DNA of 23,205 nucleotides from RGIG8767 sp964487395 (lineage in GTDB: Bacteria; Bacillota; Clostridia; Lachnospirales; Lachnospiraceae). Both the position numbers and the translations under genes were made by a program. The stretch covers positions 1 through 23,205 of the forward strand of contig CAZAQH010000030.1 in the NCBI GenBank assembly GCA_964487395.1, written 5' to 3'. Positions 14,749 to 23,055 of the stretch are shown here, in pieces. The stretch's first letter is position 1. Each line of letters starts with the position of its first letter. The notes below the pieces were generated by a model. It worked only from the letters and a program-made list of their open reading frames with translations, made no database searches and had not been told where the DNA came from.

Positions 14749-14994
14749 ATGAAATATCAGACACAAGGTATATGTTCCACTGCTATAGATATTGAAATGG
14801 ACGGCAAAACAATTAAATCCGTTCTTTTTTTTGGTGGCTGCGATGGTAATCATAAAGGATTATCTGCTTTAGTTGCCGGTATGTCTGCCGAAGAGGCTAT
14901 CCAAAAATTAAAAGGAATTAAATGCGGTCCTCGCAATACATCATGTCCGGACCAGCTCGCACAAATATTAGAAAAAATAATAAAAGAAAATTAA
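14749..14994 (+). CDS. TIGR03905-family TSCPD domain protein
   Basis: An 81-residue protein of the four-cysteine TSCPD family. The name-giving TSCPD is present at 64-68, and the four conserved cysteines are C9, C31, C59 and C66 (in ICSTAI, GGCDGN and KCGPRNTSC). The TSCPD domain also occurs at the C terminus of vitamin-B12-dependent ribonucleotide reductases. The stand-alone form has no proven function, and the cysteines suggest metal binding. RBS AAGGGAAG precedes the ATG. The gene lies 20 bases before murG and is probably co-transcribed with it. Confidence 0.9.
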   Translation: MKYQTQGICSTAIDIEMDGKTIKSVLFFGGCDGNHKGLSALVAGMSAEEAIQKLKGIKCGPRNTSCPDQLAQILEKIIKEN

Positions 14995-15014
14995 TCTAAA
15001 TAAGAGGTTATCGT

Positions 15015-16079
15015 ATGAAAAAAATCGTATTAACCGGAGGCGGAACTGCTGGACACGTAACTCCCAATATTGCATTATTGCCGGCATTGAAGGATGCCGG
15101 ATTTGAAATTTCCTATATTGGCTCCTACGACGGAATTGAAAAACGTTTAATTTCTGATTTTGACGTTTCCTATTATGGAATTGCAACAGGAAAATTTCGC
15201 CGTTATTTTGATTTAAAAAACTTCTCTGATCCTTTTCGTGTAATTAAAGGATATAAGGAAGCCAAAAAGATTTTAAAAGAAATTAAACCGGATGTTATTT
15301 TTTCAAAGGGGGGATTTGTTGCTGTTCCTGTTGTAAGAGCAGCCGGTGATTTGCATATTCCCTGCATTATACATGAATCTGATATGACTCCCGGACTGGC
15401 AAATAAATTATGTATTCCGGTTGCCCAAAAAATATGCTGTAACTTTCCGGAAACCTTAAAATGTATGCCTACCGATAAAGCAATACTAACCGGTTCTCCT
15501 ATCCGTAGTGAACTAACAAAGGGCAATAAAATTGCTGCTTATGAGTTATGTGGTTTTACTGCTAACAAACCAGTCGTTATGATAATTGGTGGCTCACAGG
15601 GTGCATCCAGTATTAATCAGGTCGTAAGAGAAGCCCTGCCGAAACTACTGGAAGATTTTCAGGTTGTGCACATTTGTGGAAAAGATAAAGTTGATAATCT
15701 TATGCTCTCTATTCCAGGATATAAACAATTCGAATATATAAAAGCGGAATTAAAAGATATTTTTGCAATGGCAGATGTTGTAGTCTCCAGAGCAGGTGCA
15801 AATGCAATCTGCGAATTACTTGCTTTAAATAAGCCAAATGTTTTGATTCCTTTATCTTCCGGCAGTCGAGGTGATCAGATACTAAATGCTGCCTCCTTTG
15901 AAGAACAGGGATTCAGTATTGTTATTCGTGAAGAATCTCTGGACTGCCTCTATCTTGTAGATAAAATTCATGAATTATATTGTAACCGTAAACAGTACAT
16001 TGAAAACATGTCAAACAGCGGTCAGTTGAATTCAATTAAAACTATTGTAAGTTTATTAAATGAAGCAACTCAAAAATAA
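15015..16079 (+). CDS. murG: MurG-type N-acetylglucosaminyltransferase
   Basis: A 354-residue GT-B glycosyltransferase that converts lipid I to lipid II at the inner face of the membrane in peptidoglycan synthesis. Marks: GGTAGH (9-14) with HVTPNIALLPAL, FSKGGFVAVPVVRAA, IHESDMTPGLANK, GGSQGASSIN, and the UDP-GlcNAc-binding region SRAGANAICELLALNKPNVLIPL. RBS AAGAGGT. It is not in a division/cell-wall cluster, but next to the TSCPD gene. Clostridia can carry this form as their only MurG or beside a dcw-linked one; the window cannot tell which. The gene is intact and followed by a terminator. Confidence 0.92.
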   Translation: MKKIVLTGGGTAGHVTPNIALLPALKDAGFEISYIGSYDGIEKRLISDFDVSYYGIATGKFRRYFDLKNFSDPFRVIKGYKEAKKILKEIKPDVIFSKGGFVAVPVVRAAGDLHIPCIIHESDMTPGLANKLCIPVAQKICCNFPETLKCMPTDKAILTGSPIRSELTKGNKIAAYELCGFTANKPVVMIIGGSQGASSINQVVREALPKLLEDFQVVHICGKDKVDNLMLSIPGYKQFEYIKAELKDIFAMADVVVSRAGANAICELLALNKPNVLIPLSSGSRGDQILNAASFEEQGFSIVIREESLDCLYLVDKIHELYCNRKQYIENMSNSGQLNSIKTIVSLLNEATQK

Positions 16080-16088
16080 AGCAAAAAC

Positions 16089-16135
16089 AAATAACCGTAT
16101 TTTCAATTCCATCTGAACTGAAAATACGGTTATTT
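16089..16135. terminator. Bidirectional terminator between murG and HIT gene
   Basis: A perfect 17-bp stem, aaataaccgtattttca (16089-16105) with its complement at 16119-16135, and a 13-base loop. It sits between the two convergent stop codons and is A/T-rich at the stem base; ATTTTTA follows on the plus strand. Confidence 0.82.
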
Positions 16136-16149
16136 ATTTTTATATTTAA

Positions 16150-16563
16150 TTAACTTTCCAATATCTGTTTCTGAATATCATTTAATTCTTCGTCTGTCAT
16201 TTTCCCCGATACCCAAGTGATTTTTTGATTATCATCCGTATATCTTGGAATTAAATGAATGTGAAAATGGAAAACAGTCTGTCCTGCAATTTCATTATTA
16301 TTTTGTACAACATTAAATCCATCTGCGTGTAACGCATTTGTCATTTTAATGGCCATCTTCTTTGCCAAAATCATTGCATCTGCTGCTACATTTTCCGGGA
16401 TTTCATAAAGATTCTTATAATGCTCCTTGGGTAATATTAAAGCATGTCCCTTTGTTGCCGGTCCCAAATCCATAATTACACGAAATGTATCATCTTCGTA
16501 TAACGTCTTGGTTGGAATCTCTCCATTTGCAATTTTACAAAAAATACAATTCTCGTCTTTCAT
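16150..16563 (-). CDS. HIT-family nucleotide hydrolase
   Basis: A 137-residue histidine-triad protein of the HINT type, hydrolysing purine nucleoside phosphoramidates or related nucleotide conjugates in the cytoplasm. The triad is H99-F-H101-I-H103-L in VFHFHIHLIPRY. An N-terminal CIFCKIANGEIP supplies the zinc-site cysteines (C6, C9). The start at 16563 (MKDEN) has AAAGGA at proper spacing; the longer frame to 16611 begins inside the preceding gene without an RBS. Third gene of the rhomboid - flavodoxin/SCP2 - HIT operon, 16 bases after its neighbour. Confidence 0.92.
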   Translation of the reverse strand: MKDENCIFCKIANGEIPTKTLYEDDTFRVIMDLGPATKGHALILPKEHYKNLYEIPENVAADAMILAKKMAIKMTNALHADGFNVVQNNNEIAGQTVFHFHIHLIPRYTDDNQKITWVSGKMTDEELNDIQKQILES

Positions 16564-16579
16564 CTCTGTATCCTTTCTT

Positions 16580-17578
16580 TTATGCTTCTTCCATAAAAAC
16601 AAAAAGTTCATCTAATGTACGAAGCATTTTAAAATCACCTTTCATTTTCATCTGTCCACCCATAAATGCCCTTTGAAAAGTCATTCTTCCTGCCATAATT
16701 TCGTTGATTGTATCTTCGGACATTGTTGTTTCAACATCTGCCTTTTCAATGTTTTCTAAGGAGTATACTGCATCTTTAGAATTAACCTGAATTACAATAG
16801 GTTTTTTACCGCTTCCTATTGTAAATTTATATGTTGCCTTAAATCCCGGAATTGGTTTGAAATGATTTTCAAATTGCTGTAGATAACTCTCGGATTCTGT
16901 CGGTTCATTACTCATCATGCCACGGAACATACTAGCTAATTCCTGTATATCTTCTTTTTGTCTCTGCACATAACTGTCATCTGCCGCATACTGTGAAAGC
17001 TGTTCGGATTCCTGAGGTGTCAAATCAATATTTTTAGATACGGAAACCATTTGCTTTACTGCCTGATTACTTGCCGGAAAACTAATAACCTGCTGTTTAA
17101 TGGTACGATATACATTTTCCGCCTTTTTTTCTATTAATTTACCGTATTCATCATTAATCTCAAGAGATGCTGCATCTGCAATATATCCACAGATTCCGCT
17201 GCAAGGTAAACCTCCTAATATTTCCCAGGCAACTGATAAGTTTAATTTTCCTTCTCTCTCGCCGTATGTGGTTGACATAACAATCGGGCACATATATATC
17301 TTGGCTAATTTTTCTTTGTCTGCATATAACCAGCAGGCATCCAAAAACTGCTGCATATAGCCTCCTATTCCATACCACTCTACAGTAGTTGCTAAAATAA
17401 TGCCATCTGCATCTTTTAATGTCTGTGGAAGCGTTGTTATGGAATTTTTAAGTTCGCAGAGCATAAAACGTTCTACTTTAACATTTAACTCTTCCAAAAC
17501 ATTCTGCATTTTATCAATTACATATAACGTAGGATCATCCATTAATCCTCTTCCGCCATAATATATATTTACTTTCAT
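16580..17578 (-). CDS. Flavodoxin-like oxidoreductase fused to SCP2 domain
   Basis: A 332-residue two-domain protein. Residues 1 to about 185 form an NAD(P)H-dependent FMN reductase/flavodoxin-like fold: strand MKVNIYYGGRG, then GIILATTVEWYGIGGYMQQFLDAC (about 59-82), the site that holds FMN in this family. A Gln/Glu-rich linker (about 186-230) follows. Residues about 235-325 form an SCP2 sterol-carrier-like domain with the end motif GQMKMKGDF (308-316). SCP2 domains bind hydrophobic ligands, so a flavin enzyme acting on a lipid-like or quinone-like substrate is a reasonable inference. The ATG overlaps the TGA of the upstream rhomboid gene (ATGA), indicating coupled translation. Confidence 0.84.
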   Translation of the reverse strand: MKVNIYYGGRGLMDDPTLYVIDKMQNVLEELNVKVERFMLCELKNSITTLPQTLKDADGIILATTVEWYGIGGYMQQFLDACWLYADKEKLAKIYMCPIVMSTTYGEREGKLNLSVAWEILGGLPCSGICGYIADAASLEINDEYGKLIEKKAENVYRTIKQQVISFPASNQAVKQMVSVSKNIDLTPQESEQLSQYAADDSYVQRQKEDIQELASMFRGMMSNEPTESESYLQQFENHFKPIPGFKATYKFTIGSGKKPIVIQVNSKDAVYSLENIEKADVETTMSEDTINEIMAGRMTFQRAFMGGQMKMKGDFKMLRTLDELFVFMEEA

Positions 17579-18618
17579 GCTTTTTGCCTCCTCATACGAA
17601 TATTTGTTAACAACATTGTAAGGAAAAATCCGGTTACAAGACCACCTATATGTGCAGCCACATTAATATTTGTCCCTACAAAACTACTATATAAGCAATA
17701 TGCTATCATAAGTATCATTCTGGAAATCGATACCGCTACTGGTGGTTTTTGTCTGACCACAATACAGAATAAACTTCCGATTATTCCATATATGGCTCCA
17801 CTGGCTCCAATGGAAACCATGGAAATTCCGGATACAAATTCATATACACATGAAACAACATTACCCATTATCCCAGAAACAAAAAAGACAATTGCATAAT
17901 CTCTCTCATCTATTATTCTCTCCAGCATAGAACCTGCAAAAATCAGTAAAATCATATTGCTGGAAATGTGATCTAAATTCACATGCAAAAAAATGGATGT
18001 TAATAAACGATAAAATTCATTTTGCATAATATATGTAAGACCTATCTGGCCTTTGGAATAAATAAAATCTCCATAAAACTGACACAAAATAAATAATAGT
18101 ATATTAACAAGCACAAGAAACGCTGTTACCTTAGTCGTCGATTTAAGAAAATACTTTTGGCGTGTAAAAAAGTGACTCATTTCTTCTTCTGAATGAATCT
18201 CATCCGGTTCATCAGGTACTTCCACAAAATCCGTAAGAAATTGCTGTAAATATCCTTTTAATCCATAAAAATCTACTACACGGTCTTCTTCGATTATTAA
18301 TTCTTTCGTTTCAATATCTAGAAACCAGCAAAAAACATCATCTTCTACCAATGTCTTGGCTTTGTTAATATCTTCAAATAAAACCAAGGACATAATATGT
18401 ATATCCGTATCAACATTTGTAAAATAATGCATAAGGGAATCTTTTACTTCCTCATATTGATCGGTAGAAATGTAAACACCTTTTTTATAGTCAACCATTA
18501 ATATTATATTGTATAAGTTATTTTCTATTTTTACAAATGCAGAGAACTCGGGAATATAAGAAGGAAGTATATAGTATCCTGAAGTGATTAAATGTCTCTC
18601 TAGCTGCTGTTTTATCAT
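17575..18618 (-). CDS. Rhomboid-family intramembrane serine protease
   Basis: A 347-residue protein. The first 155 residues are soluble, with alternating strands and helices and no clear family match, ending in an acidic linker (VEVPDEPDEIHSEEEM). The rhomboid core follows from about 160 with seven hydrophobic segments. Key residues: the HxxxxHxxxN motif (H212, H217, N221), the nucleophile S273 in GASGAIYG, and the catalytic partner H323 in AAHIGG. It is expected to be an active intramembrane protease cutting transmembrane substrates. RBS AAAGG is moderate. First gene of the operon with the flavodoxin/SCP2 and HIT genes; its promoter overlaps the end of the Tad operon. Confidence 0.92.
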   Translation of the reverse strand: MIKQQLERHLITSGYYILPSYIPEFSAFVKIENNLYNIILMVDYKKGVYISTDQYEEVKDSLMHYFTNVDTDIHIMSLVLFEDINKAKTLVEDDVFCWFLDIETKELIIEEDRVVDFYGLKGYLQQFLTDFVEVPDEPDEIHSEEEMSHFFTRQKYFLKSTTKVTAFLVLVNILLFILCQFYGDFIYSKGQIGLTYIMQNEFYRLLTSIFLHVNLDHISSNMILLIFAGSMLERIIDERDYAIVFFVSGIMGNVVSCVYEFVSGISMVSIGASGAIYGIIGSLFCIVVRQKPPVAVSISRMILMIAYCLYSSFVGTNINVAAHIGGLVTGFFLTMLLTNIRMRRQKA

Positions 18619-18674
18619 AATGAAACCTTTCTACTGCGCTTCCTGTATTTGTATTAAAACTATTTGTTTTTTAC

Positions 18675-18703
18675 ATTGTATCAACATTTTCAAATTTACA
18701 CAA
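18675..18703 (-). promoter_or_regulatory. Promoter of the rhomboid operon
   Basis: Minus-strand TTGTGT (18698-18703), 17-base spacer, TACAAT (18675-18680) with TGA before it (extended -10). The -35 overlaps the stop codon of the FHA gene. No terminator hairpin is visible between the Tad operon and this promoter, so read-through is possible. Confidence 0.52.
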
Positions 18704-19943
18704 TAAAGAACGTAATTTTCCCCAGCTGTAGTTCATCGCCCCGTTTCACTATGATTTCTTCTCCTGAAATGAGATGAATTCCATTAATAATAGTCCCATT
18801 TGTAGAATTCAAATCCTGAATATAAACTGCGCCCTCTTTTTTATATATTTTAGCATGCAATCTACTGATAGATACATCATTTACAAGACATCGTGCCTCT
18901 CCACTTAACTTTCCGATTATGAAGGGAAATGAATCCATAATATATCTTTTTACCGAGCCATTTTCCTTCCATTCCAATACCATTTCCATCGACAAATTTT
19001 GCTTATCTTCGTCGAAAAATACAGTTTCATCATTATCATTCCAATAATCATCTACCGTAACCGGCTCTATAGGTATTTCAAATTTATCTTCTTTTTTTTG
19101 AGAGATATAAGATACTATATTACATACTATTTTTATTATTGTGAATAGTATAAGAATAACGGAAGCAAGAAACAAATACATGGCATATGGTGTTATGGAT
19201 TTCATATAGAAATAACCTGCAAATAAAATACCTGCCACACTCCCTGTACAAATAGGCAATATATATTTCTTTTTGGATGTTTCCTCTATTTTTTCTATCT
19301 CGGGTTCCTTTTCCATTACTTCTTCTGATATTTTTTTCTCTGGTTCTTCTACTCTGATATTGTCTTTCATGATTCTTTCTTTTTCAATATAATTCATAAA
19401 TGCAGAAATCGAGAAAAACTCTTCTTTGGACATTTTGTAAAATTGATATGCAATGTTTACTGCATGTTCATCTCTATGATTAATTTTTTCTAATAAAAAA
19501 TCTGCCAGTTTATAATATCTGCTCTGATATGGGAAGTTCACTGTAATATTATTAATTCCAAAATTATATGGTACATATAATAGTCCCAGTTCATTTGATT
19601 CTAAATCAAAAAACATATATTGGGGATCTATAACAAAGAAATTCGGATCTAATAAAAAAGAATTAGAATTTTCCATAACAAAATTTATCTTTTGAAATAA
19701 TGTATATATTTCTTCAAATGACATATTTCTGTTTTCATATTCTTTTTCAATTGATTTTTTATATGTAATTTCATAGTAAAGAAATAATTCGTTTTCACTT
19801 CGAGATTCCTTGCAGGGTAGAAAACCTTTCATTTTATTATTGATTATCATGTTTAATAAATATAAGTCTTTTTCTTCTACATTATTATGTAAGACCAGAT
19901 AACTATGTCCAAATTCCGATTTTATTGTTATTTCTTCCATCAT
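18696..19943 (-). CDS. Membrane-anchored FHA-domain protein of the Tad locus
   Basis: A 415-residue protein. The N-terminal 190 residues resemble the DUF6382 module found before FHA domains in Clostridia, in which IDPQYMFFDLESNELGLLYVPY is a typical stretch. A Glu/Lys-rich linker (195-226) leads to two hydrophobic helices (about 228-247 and 252-278). A second linker holds DETVFFDED (305-313). The C-terminal FHA domain (about 320-415) has IGK at 343-345, the SR-H motif (S360, R361, H363) and LNSTNGT (378-384), which bind phosphothreonine peptides. RBS GGGAG is well placed. Last gene of the Tad operon, 15 bases after a TadE-like gene. It probably links Ser/Thr kinase signalling to pilus assembly; this is inference from context. 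Confidence 0.85.
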   Translation of the reverse strand: MMEEITIKSEFGHSYLVLHNNVEEKDLYLLNMIINNKMKGFLPCKESRSENELFLYYEITYKKSIEKEYENRNMSFEEIYTLFQKINFVMENSNSFLLDPNFFVIDPQYMFFDLESNELGLLYVPYNFGINNITVNFPYQSRYYKLADFLLEKINHRDEHAVNIAYQFYKMSKEEFFSISAFMNYIEKERIMKDNIRVEEPEKKISEEVMEKEPEIEKIEETSKKKYILPICTGSVAGILFAGYFYMKSITPYAMYLFLASVILILFTIIKIVCNIVSYISQKKEDKFEIPIEPVTVDDYWNDNDETVFFDEDKQNLSMEMVLEWKENGSVKRYIMDSFPFIIGKLSGEARCLVNDVSISRLHAKIYKKEGAVYIQDLNSTNGTIINGIHLISGEEIIVKRGDELQLGKITFFIV

Positions 19944-19958
19944 ATATTACATCTCCCA

Positions 19959-20390
19959 TTAATTAACTTTTTGACACTCTCGAATAAACAAAACCGGATT
20001 AAGTCTTTTTATCTGTTTACTTTTATCGGTCTCTAAGGTGTCTTTATCGTACAACGATTTATTAGGCAAACGAAGCTTGATTGTCGACTGACCATTTACT
20101 TCTATGGTCCCCAAATCAACATGTACCTGAAAATCACTGTTATTTATAAAAACCTGTTCTTCTAATAGTTTTTTTACTTCCTCTTCCACAACTTTTTTTA
20201 CATCACCATCTGAAAGTCTTTGAACCTGACTACCGCGTAATGCAGCAAGATAACATCCTTGCGAAACAACACATTGATCATACAAATAGAATCCAAAATA
20301 TATAATAATCAGGAATATAAATATGGTGAGCGGAATAATAAAAGAGGCTTCTAATGTCATATATGCTGATATCTTTCTTGTTTTTTTCAT
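19959..20390 (-). CDS. TadE-like minor pseudopilin
   Basis: A 143-residue protein with the TadE N-terminal pattern: short basic leader MKKTRKISAY, then MTLEASFIIPL with the conserved Glu14, then a hydrophobic helix to about residue 37. The rest is a soluble domain with a charged helix (DVKKVVEEEVKKLLEEQ) and a beta-rich part. The family forms minor pilins cleaved by the prepilin peptidase and exported with Flp pili. The start at 20390 overlaps the stop of the prepilin peptidase gene (ATGA); a longer frame to 20504 lies entirely within that gene and is rejected. The residue before the usual cleavage point is not Gly, so processing is uncertain. Confidence 0.83.
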   Translation of the reverse strand: MKKTRKISAYMTLEASFIIPLTIFIFLIIIYFGFYLYDQCVVSQGCYLAALRGSQVQRLSDGDVKKVVEEEVKKLLEEQVFINNSDFQVHVDLGTIEVNGQSTIKLRLPNKSLYDKDTLETDKSKQIKRLNPVLFIRECQKVN

Positions 20391-20818
20391 TTGATATACC
20401 CCACAAACAAAGTCGATACAAAAATAAATGGCACAAACGGAATTTGACTTTTTCTTCCTGCTTTCTTTATCAAAAGTAAAAAGCAAGATACGATAAAAGA
20501 ACAAAAAAAGGCTGCTACAAATAAAAATATGATTTGATACATCGTAAAAAATAAACCTGAAATCATAAAAAGTAATCCATCTGCTTCTCCTACAATGCCT
20601 TTACTGATTTTAGATAGTATAAATAAAATCATCCCCGGCATTATAACAAATATAAAATCCAGATAGTTTCTTTCTTCACAAAAAAGAAGAAGTGTAAAAT
20701 TGACAATTCCAATAATAAACCCAATATATAAAATTCCAACCGGAATCTTTTTTTCTTTAATATCCATAACAGAACAGATTAATAAATATAGTATTAAAAC
20801 AAAGATCGTATTTTTCAT
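20387..20818 (-). CDS. A24-family prepilin peptidase (TadV/CpaA-like)
   Basis: A 143-residue membrane protein with about five hydrophobic helices. It lacks the N-terminal methylase domain, like TadV/CpaA rather than PilD. Catalytic aspartates: Asp19 in SVMDIKEKKIP and Asp80 in GIVGEADGLLF. The second motif is usually GxGD, but here the third position is Ala (GEAD, 77-80). The late motif SQIPFVPFIF matches the IPFGPF of the family. It should cut the leader peptides of the Flp pilin and TadE-like proteins at the membrane. RBS AGGAGATAG is good. It lies within the Tad operon, 16 bases after the larger TadE-like gene. Confidence 0.85.
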   Translation of the reverse strand: MKNTIFVLILYLLICSVMDIKEKKIPVGILYIGFIIGIVNFTLLLFCEERNYLDFIFVIMPGMILFILSKISKGIVGEADGLLFMISGLFFTMYQIIFLFVAAFFCSFIVSCFLLLIKKAGRKSQIPFVPFIFVSTLFVGYIK

Positions 20819-20834
20819 TTTCTATCTCCTACTC

Positions 20835-21560
20835 TTAACCACATTTACTACAGCCACCTAAATGTTTTACCTTTGACAGCGGAACCGTTTTTATCGTTCG
20901 TTTCAAACCACTGCATCCAATAGTGTAATGATAGCTATTTCCATATTCTGTTATGTAAACCAGTCCGAGGCCTCCTGAATCTGTACAGTTTTTGCAAGGC
21001 TTATACTTTTCGCCACTTTTATTTCTTTTTTTATTAACATTGTCTTTTGTCACACAATGAATGGAAGGATTTAAATAACTGCATCCTCTACTTCTATGAT
21101 AAACTTTTCCTGTTTCTGTTATATATACCCATTCTTCCTCTAATTCAGATGTATGGCTTTTAGTAACATCATAGCCTGTCCATTTTCTAATTCTGCAATT
21201 GACTATTGTGGATGAACTTGGAAATGCAATAACAGGAATCAACGATTTAATTTCCTGTACCTTTGTCATATTAACCATCTCATTTTGATTTTGAGACAAA
21301 TGTGCATAAACTGACATTTCTTTTGCCTGCTGATGTAATCCTGAAAGATTCGTTGAATATTCCATAAACATAGTAATTATGGAGAGAATATTAATCATGA
21401 AAAACAGAAAAAAAGGAATAACAAAGGCTGCTTCTACTGTCATACTTCCTCTTGTTTTTTTAAGGAGAAATGATGATGCCCTTTTTTTCAGATGTGCCTG
21501 GAGAGCTAACCATATATCGTATATGTTTTTTTTAATAGTCATCTTAAGTAAAAAGGGCAT
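20835..21560 (-). CDS. TadE-like pseudopilin with tandem Cys/His modules
   Basis: A 241-residue protein. A basic leader ends KKTRG (34-38), followed by SMTVEAAFVIPFFLFF with Glu43 and a hydrophobic helix, the TadE/class III prepilin pattern with Gly38 as likely cleavage point. After a soluble part (about 70-140) come two homologous modules: residues 145-192 and 201-240. Each has VYITE-x-G-xx-YH, then Cys five residues after His, then a CxxC (H155, C160, C189, C192; H211, C216, C237, C240). This HCCC arrangement suggests two zinc sites. The start MPFLL has AAAAGGAG eight bases upstream; longer frames overlap the preceding gene. It is probably an exported minor pilin with a C-terminal metal-binding or adhesive tip. 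Confidence 0.85.
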   Translation of the reverse strand: MPFLLKMTIKKNIYDIWLALQAHLKKRASSFLLKKTRGSMTVEAAFVIPFFLFFMINILSIITMFMEYSTNLSGLHQQAKEMSVYAHLSQNQNEMVNMTKVQEIKSLIPVIAFPSSSTIVNCRIRKWTGYDVTKSHTSELEEEWVYITETGKVYHRSRGCSYLNPSIHCVTKDNVNKKRNKSGEKYKPCKNCTDSGGLGLVYITEYGNSYHYTIGCSGLKRTIKTVPLSKVKHLGGCSKCG

Positions 21561-21576
21561 TATGATTTCTCCTTTT

Positions 21577-23025
21577 TTATTCATAGGAATAGAATCGATT
21601 AATCTGATATCCATATCCATACTTGCTGGAAACATTGATTTCCGCTCTTAATTGATAAATGCAGTAGTCCATTTGAAAATGACGGTTCCCCATTGTTTTA
21701 CGAATATCCATTTCCATAATGTCCATCAATCTTATATTTGTTGTATTTTTATCATTTAACATCAAAAATAAATGTATATAATCTTTATAACTTTTTCCGT
21801 CGGCTGATGTATGATACTCGCCAAGATGACTTTTAAATGTAACCATTTGTGACAGGGGTGTATTCCAGGTGGAATCATTTTTTATGTCCGGTAGTTTATG
21901 TCCATCAAAAAGAATCCTCAAATCCTTGGCACTTTCTGCGTAACCCCATGCAAAAAGAATTGATATCTTTACCGCCTCGCACAACTGTGGCTGCATAATG
22001 GCAGACGTAACTGCAAGTGCAAGTTCTTCTGCTTCCATTTGCTTTCCTGAATCAGAAAACAGATATGCCATATTTATCGCATAGCGAATTTTGAAGATTT
22101 GTTCTGCAACAAGTTCCAGATTGGAGACATCACTGTCTTTTCCTTTTAGCAGATATTCTATCTGATAATTTATTTTTGCATTTTCTTTTTTGTTATTAAA
22201 ATATCCGCATTTATCCAAGATATATTTTGTGTACAAATCCTTTGATAAAACACTGTCTGAGACTTGTTGAGAACTATCTAATCCACATCCTTTATTACTT
22301 ACTCTGTGACTTATGTATTCCGATAAATTACAAGTATTTCTGGATATGGAATTAACATCTTTAATCGCATAATTTAAAACAGAACCGGTTGATAGTTCTT
22401 CTACAGCATCCGCCGGATTATCAATTCCGACAGGGTCCTTATCTTCTTCTCTATTAGCATTAATTTCATCAATAATTCCATTTATGACCTCTTTATTTTG
22501 TGATCGATTGGCCCGATATGTTTCATACTCAGATTCTCTTTGTTTGTATTCTTCGTAACTTTTCCCTGAATTCGTCAAAAAAGAAAGTCCCTTTGTATCC
22601 TTAATTAATTGTTGAATTTGATATTCCATTATTTTTCCACAATCATCAGATGCAAACGAAATCTTGTCTAATCTTGCATTATCAGCATTTAAAGCTGTTA
22701 AATCTTTATATTGTTCTATTGCATTTTTTCCTGGGGGATTAAAATTCAAATTCATGTATTGAATAAGATGTGATTTTGTACGATCCGGTGTTGGGTTAGA
22801 AAGACCATAAGATGAATCAATAAAAAGAAGATCATATTGCTCCAACATTTCTCGATTATATTCAGCAAATATACTGTTAAGCCCAATATCTGTTACACAT
22901 TCTATTTGGAATTGTATTGTCTTCATACGTGCACCTTCTATCAAAGTAAATAAGAAGGAGAGAAGAATTCCTACTGTTAAAGAAAGATAAACGGTAATAT
23001 ATCCTGTTTTATACGATTTTTTCAT
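21577..23025 (-). CDS. DUF5702 / TadG-like Tad-locus protein
   Basis: A 482-residue protein. The N terminus MKKSYKTGYITVYLSL with a hydrophobic helix (about 8-30) resembles the anchor of Tad pseudopilins, and the EGARMKTIQFQIECVTD stretch following it is typical of DUF5702 proteins in clostridial Tad loci. The remainder is a large, mostly helical, extracytoplasmic domain rich in Asn, Asp and Lys, with no catalytic motif that I recognise. The position between the Flp pilin and the TadE-like gene, with gaps of 30 and 16 bases, supports a role as a large minor pilin or assembly factor, comparable in place to TadG. RBS AGAGGT. The DUF number is assigned from memory of the family pattern. Confidence 0.78.
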   Translation of the reverse strand: MKKSYKTGYITVYLSLTVGILLSFLFTLIEGARMKTIQFQIECVTDIGLNSIFAEYNREMLEQYDLLFIDSSYGLSNPTPDRTKSHLIQYMNLNFNPPGKNAIEQYKDLTALNADNARLDKISFASDDCGKIMEYQIQQLIKDTKGLSFLTNSGKSYEEYKQRESEYETYRANRSQNKEVINGIIDEINANREEDKDPVGIDNPADAVEELSTGSVLNYAIKDVNSISRNTCNLSEYISHRVSNKGCGLDSSQQVSDSVLSKDLYTKYILDKCGYFNNKKENAKINYQIEYLLKGKDSDVSNLELVAEQIFKIRYAINMAYLFSDSGKQMEAEELALAVTSAIMQPQLCEAVKISILFAWGYAESAKDLRILFDGHKLPDIKNDSTWNTPLSQMVTFKSHLGEYHTSADGKSYKDYIHLFLMLNDKNTTNIRLMDIMEMDIRKTMGNRHFQMDYCIYQLRAEINVSSKYGYGYQINRFYSYE

Positions 23026-23055
23026 TTTATACCTCTGACTGTATCATAAATATTC

